Positions 50,014 through 53,202 of a stretch of DNA of 53,202 bases are shown here, piece after piece. Numbering within the stretch: position 1 is the stretch's first letter; each line of letters opens with the position of its first letter. Source of the DNA: Paracoccus sp. DMF-8 (GTDB taxonomy: Bacteria; Pseudomonadota; Alphaproteobacteria; Rhodobacterales; Rhodobacteraceae); contig NZ_JARJHL010000007.1 of assembly GCF_029309835.1 (NCBI RefSeq), forward strand, positions 1 to 53,202, written 5' to 3'. The notes below the pieces were generated by a model. The model ran no database searches and had not been told where the DNA came from. It saw nothing but the letters and a program-made list of their open reading frames with translations. The position numbers were made by a program, and so were the translations under genes.

Positions 50014-50333
50014 TTCCGGCGGCGAACTGGAACGGATCTGTTCATGCCATGGCTGACCATAAGGACAGCGGGCAAGATTTCGCCGAATGGGGCTCATGCC
50101 ATGCCCCGCATCTGCGACGCATGGCGTGCGACGTCTGATTTACGGATGTAAAAACAAAAGCATACACCACCTTCGCGGATCCGGTCGCCGTCCCGCCCGG
50201 CAGGTAAAACCGGCCGCCCATCCGGGCCGCGCCCGGCCACGCAGGGGGTCATGCGGGGGTGATCGGCATTTGACAGGTCGCGCCCAAGGGGGTGAACTTT
50301 GGGTCAGGTGATATCAGCGCGCAAGGTGACGGC
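50014..50333. other. 320-bp region upstream of the RTX gene
   Basis: No gene is supported. TTTACGGATGTAAAAACAAAAGCAT at about 50139-50163 is the only AT-rich patch and may be promoter-like. A frame 50087-50311 has no family resemblance. AAGGTGACGGC just before 50334 acts as a weak ribosome site. Confidence 0.45.
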
Positions 50334-52256
50334 ATGGCGAGGATCAACGGAAACGACGCGGCTAACAATCTGACGGGCACCTATTTCTCGGATGATATTT
50401 ACGGATATGGCGGCAATGACACGCTGCGGGGCGGGTTCGGCGACGATTATCTGTATGGTGGCAACGGCAATGACCGGTTGCTGGGCGGCCATCAGAACGA
50501 CTGGCTGGAAGGCGGCGCCGGCAACGACACGCTGGACGGCGAAAGCGGGGACGACCGTTTCATCGGCGGCGCGGGTGCCGACCTGATGCGCGGCGGCGCG
50601 GGCAATGACGTCTTTGACCAGACGAACCTGGCCGAGGCGCCGGGGGATACTGATCATCGGCGGGGCGGGGATCGACCTGCTGCGGCTTGATTTCGGCATC
50701 GTGGACGGGCCGGTGACATTCCGGCTGTCGGACCCTCTGGTCACGGTGAATATCCGCTTTGGCAGTTTGCCGGTGTTTTCCTTTCGCGAGGTCGAGGCTT
50801 TCGACATCGACGGTTCGTCCTATGGCGACAATCTGACGGGCTGGATATATGACGATCTGCTCAGCGGCGGGGTGGGCAACGACACGCTGTCGGGCGGGCT
50901 TGGCATGGACCAGATCTATGGCGACGAAGGCAACGACGTCATCCGGGGCGGCGGCGACGACGACCGGCTGTATGGCGGGGCAGGCAATGACAATGTCTTT
51001 GGCGACGCTGGGGCCGATGACGATGAGTCGAAGGCGGCAGCGGCAACGACACCCTGCGCGGCGGGGCAGGCCATGACGATATCGAAGGCGGCACCGGGTG
51101 CGACCGGTTGCTGGGCGGTCTGGGCAATGACCGGCTGTTCAGTGAACCTTCCTATTCCGACGACGACGAGCGCGAACGCGACATCCTGAACGGAGAGGCG
51201 GGGAACGACACCGTCTGGATGGGGCTGAATGACCATGCCGACGGCGGTCTTGGTCTGGATAAGGTCCGATGTCACTTTCAGCATGGCGACAACCACCATC
51301 AACTGGCAAGTTTCTCTGCGGCGCTCGCTGTCTTTGCCAACGGTGCCCGCGTCGTGAATTCTCGAGGTGCTGGAATACAGCGGCAGTTCGGGGCGCGATG
51401 TCATCACCGGCGGCATCTACGGCGACCGGCTGGAAGGCAATCAGGGCATCGACCAGTTGAGCGGTGGTGCCGGGAACGACACGCTGGTCGGCGGCACCGG
51501 CAATGACCTGCTGATCGGCGGCTTTGGCCATGACCTGTTTTACCACGATCCCGAGCAATGACACGCTGGTGGGGCAACTACGGGGACGATACCTTCAACA
51601 TCGGTTTCGACGAAAACGCCGCGCTGCCCTATCGGGTGGTGATCGACGGCGGCGTGGGGCGCGATACGGTCGAATTCACCAGCACTCAGAAATGGGCAGC
51701 GGTGAAGCCGATCTGGCGAACCAGCGGCTGAACGACGGTCTGGCCCATGGCAAGACCTTGATCGGGATCGAGGTTCTGGAAGGCACCGGCTATGACGATC
51801 TCTTTTACGGGACCGTGGCGGCCGATACCTTCATCGGTGGAAGCGGGTCCGATGTCCTGAACGGGCGGGGCGGCACCGACACGCCGATGGTGGCGGCTTC
51901 GGGCGCCGATGTCCTCGACCGGGGGCGCGGGGCGCGACATCTTTGACTTCGCGGACGGCGGCGCAGCGGTTGGGAAGGCGATCAGATCACCGATTTTCAG
52001 CGCGGTCGGGACAAGCTGCGGTTCGACCTGCTCTGACTTCGGGACAAGAATCTGCAACTGATCAACGTGCTGGATCCGTCGCCTGGCGCGCGGCGCGCCG
52101 ACGCTGATCTATGAAACCGATGCCCGGCGGTTGTGGCATGATGCCGACGGCACCGGCCAGGACGAAAGCCCGATGCTGATCGTGACCCTGACCGGGGTGA
52201 ACCAGCTCGCGCTCGGCGATTTCGGCTTCGTCTCAGCAACTGTATTGGCGAGCTGA
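50334..52256 (+). CDS. RTX hemolysin-type calcium-binding protein
   Basis: About 640 residues with indels near 50645, 51030, 51360, 51555, 51700 and 51920. The start [20 protein letters not shown] at 50334 is preferred over a GTG at 50292. Gly/Asp nonapeptide repeats (GGxGxDxUx) appear in several blocks: [60 protein letters not shown] and [20 protein letters not shown]. Each repeat set forms a Ca-binding parallel beta-roll. The end carries [20 protein letters not shown], similar to the C-terminal segment of other RTX proteins. Proteins like this leave by type I secretion. No enzyme domain is seen, so it may be a matrix or adhesion protein. The last residues may be altered by the adjoining IS110 tail. 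Confidence 0.83.
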
Positions 52257-52257
52257 G

Positions 52258-52440
52258 CTGAAGCCGCTGGCGTGAGACGCCCGTTTTGAGGATGGCGTTT
52301 GCGATGGTGACGAGCCTGCGGGCGATGGCGACGATGATGAGCTTGTGCGGTTTTCCGCGCTCTTTGAGATGCTGTGCGACCGGTTTCGCGTACCGGTCCT
52401 GATGCTGGGAACGCGGCGATTTCATTCCGCGCCAGGATGC
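52258..52440 (-). mobile_element. IS110-family transposase, C-terminal remnant
   Basis: On the minus strand the segment reads LKERGKPHKLIIVAIARRLV then TIANAILKTG. This resembles the C-terminal (Transposase_20) end of IS110-type transposases, R-GKP-K-A--A--RKLL-ILNAIL. Only about 60 codons are present, and the DEDD-type N-terminal domain is missing. The remnant lies between the RTX gene and a GMC oxidoreductase that lacks its N-terminus, so it may mark a past insertion or deletion junction. Confidence 0.65.
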
Positions 52441-52444
52441 GAAC

Positions 52445-53147
52445 TGGGGACATCGTAAGACCGTATTCTTCGATAAGAAATACAAGGCTCGCGACAGCGG
52501 GCTGGACCGTATCGGCAATCCCTTCGATCCGGGCATGCGGCTTACAACGTCGGCGGCTCGACCAAATTCTATGGCGGCGGCCGATGTTCCGCCTCGCGCG
52601 AGCGGGATTTCGGCGCGCTGGAGCACAAGGGCAGCATCTCGCTCGCCTGGCCGGTCGCCTATACCAAGATGGCACTCTATTACGACCAGGCCGAGAAGAT
52701 CTTCCGCATCCATGGCGACGACAGTGCTTATCCAGCCGCGCCGCGAAACGCCCTTCCGCTTCGGCCCGATCCGGTTCGAGCCCATCGCTGCCCGTCTGGC
52801 CGAACGTTTCGGCACGCAGGGCCGAGGGCCATCAATGCAGCCGCCTGCGGCACCTGCGACGGTTTTGCCTGCAAGCTGGGCCAGAAGAACGATGCCGAGA
52901 CCTGCGGTCTGGAACCCGCGCTGGCGACCGGCAATGTCGGTCTGGTGACCCATGCCACTGCGCGTCGGCTGATCCTGTCAGCAGATGGCGGGCAGATCGA
53001 GGCGGTCGAGCGCGAGGTGAAAACTTATTCCGCCCCTGTCCTATCCAGCAACGCGGTGAACAGCGCCGCGCTGCTGCTGCACTCGGCCTGCGATGCGGCC
53101 ACCGGGCGGGGTGGCCAACCGCTCAGACGTGGTCGGGCGCCACTACA
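52445..53147 (+). CDS. GMC-family oxidoreductase, partial on both sides
   Basis: A flavoprotein fragment of about 235 residues. It begins in RKTVFFDKKYKARDSGLDR, then in a shifted frame gives the NVGGSTKFYGGAMFRLRERDF-like block of GMC enzymes. TKMALYYDQAEKIFRIHGDD and RFGPIRFEP follow, then CGTCDGFACKLGQKNDAETC, and TGNVGLVTHATARRLI (FAD-proximal). LSSNAVNSAALLLHSACDA is the GMC signature-2 region. The C-terminal half is missing because the read ends. The N-terminal FAD Rossmann motif is absent and the IS110 tail sits there instead. It probably oxidises an alcohol or sugar. Confidence 0.8.
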
Positions 53148-53202
53148 AGGTGCTGTCACACGAGCATGGAAGTCGTTTCTTAACCTTAGCAATACGTAAC
53201 TG
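53148..53202 (-). other. Oxford Nanopore native barcode 13 and adapter, reverse complement
   Basis: AGGTGCTG (53148-53155) is the reverse complement of flank CAGCACCT. 53156-53179 is the reverse complement of native barcode 13 with about three mismatches. TTAACCTT (53180-53187) is the reverse of AAGGTTAA. AGCAATACGTAACTG (53188-53202) is the reverse of the adapter end. It mirrors the left end, as expected for a molecule ligated to native barcodes at both ends and read through. Confidence 0.96.

Noticed and set aside
1..53202. Matching ends as a sign of a circular replicon or terminal inverted repeats of a linear plasmid
   Set aside because: The match is confined to about 55 bases that equal known ONT adapter and barcode sequence. 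The adjoining biological DNA (LysR and GMC genes) is unrelated.

Overview
The window looks like plasmid or chromid DNA from a GC-rich alphaproteobacterium of the Rhodobacteraceae, most likely Paracoccus or a close relative. The pointers are a TakP-type TRAP transporter, an IS427-like IS5 element, a Rep_3-type initiator next to parAB, and an exopolysaccharide island on the same replicon. The genus is an inference; no rRNA or tRNA gene is visible. Both ends carry Oxford Nanopore adapter and native-barcode sequence (barcode 13) in opposite orientations, so this is almost certainly one raw or barely corrected nanopore read of about 53.1 kb. That explains why most long genes are split by one or more small indels. 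I treat such frameshifts as read errors and annotate whole genes across them; the gene ends given for split genes are reconstructions.

Layout. 57-6208: end of a LysR regulator, an IS5-family element, then a LacI-type regulator facing a three-gene operon (NCS2 nucleobase permease, amidohydrolase/deaminase, TauE/SafE permease) with two LacI-type operators between them. 6353-10348 (minus): a lanthipeptide-synthetase-like enzyme of about 1140 residues (probable lyase, kinase and LanC cyclase with a CCG zinc motif), preceded by and probably translationally coupled to a gene of about 190 codons of unknown function. 10716-11366: a membrane protein with a Gly-rich tail. 11463-14804 (minus): a TakP/DctQ/DctM TRAP transporter. 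15008-19735: two divergent TonB-dependent receptors. 20041-20733: two small proteins.

20849-25465: the replication and maintenance block. It holds a Rep_3-type initiator, 22-bp iterons, parA, parB, two near-identical parS-like palindromes bracketing rep-parAB, and a VapBC toxin-antitoxin pair directly beyond the second palindrome.

25534-52256: a surface-polysaccharide and exoprotein island. It contains seven glycosyltransferase-like genes of families GT2, GT4, GT25 and GT61, a Wzy-like polymerase/ligase, an ABC exporter, a 2OG-Fe(II) oxygenase, a hexapeptide acetyltransferase, two SGNH hydrolases, a polysaccharide deacetylase, a large membrane protein, an EamA/SMR-like transporter, a PA14/G8 exoprotein and an RTX Ca-binding protein. 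Typical initiating (WcaJ/ExoY) and export (Wza/Wzc/Wzx) genes are not seen here and may lie outside. 52258-53147: an IS110-type transposase tail abutting an N-terminally truncated GMC oxidoreductase that runs into the read end.
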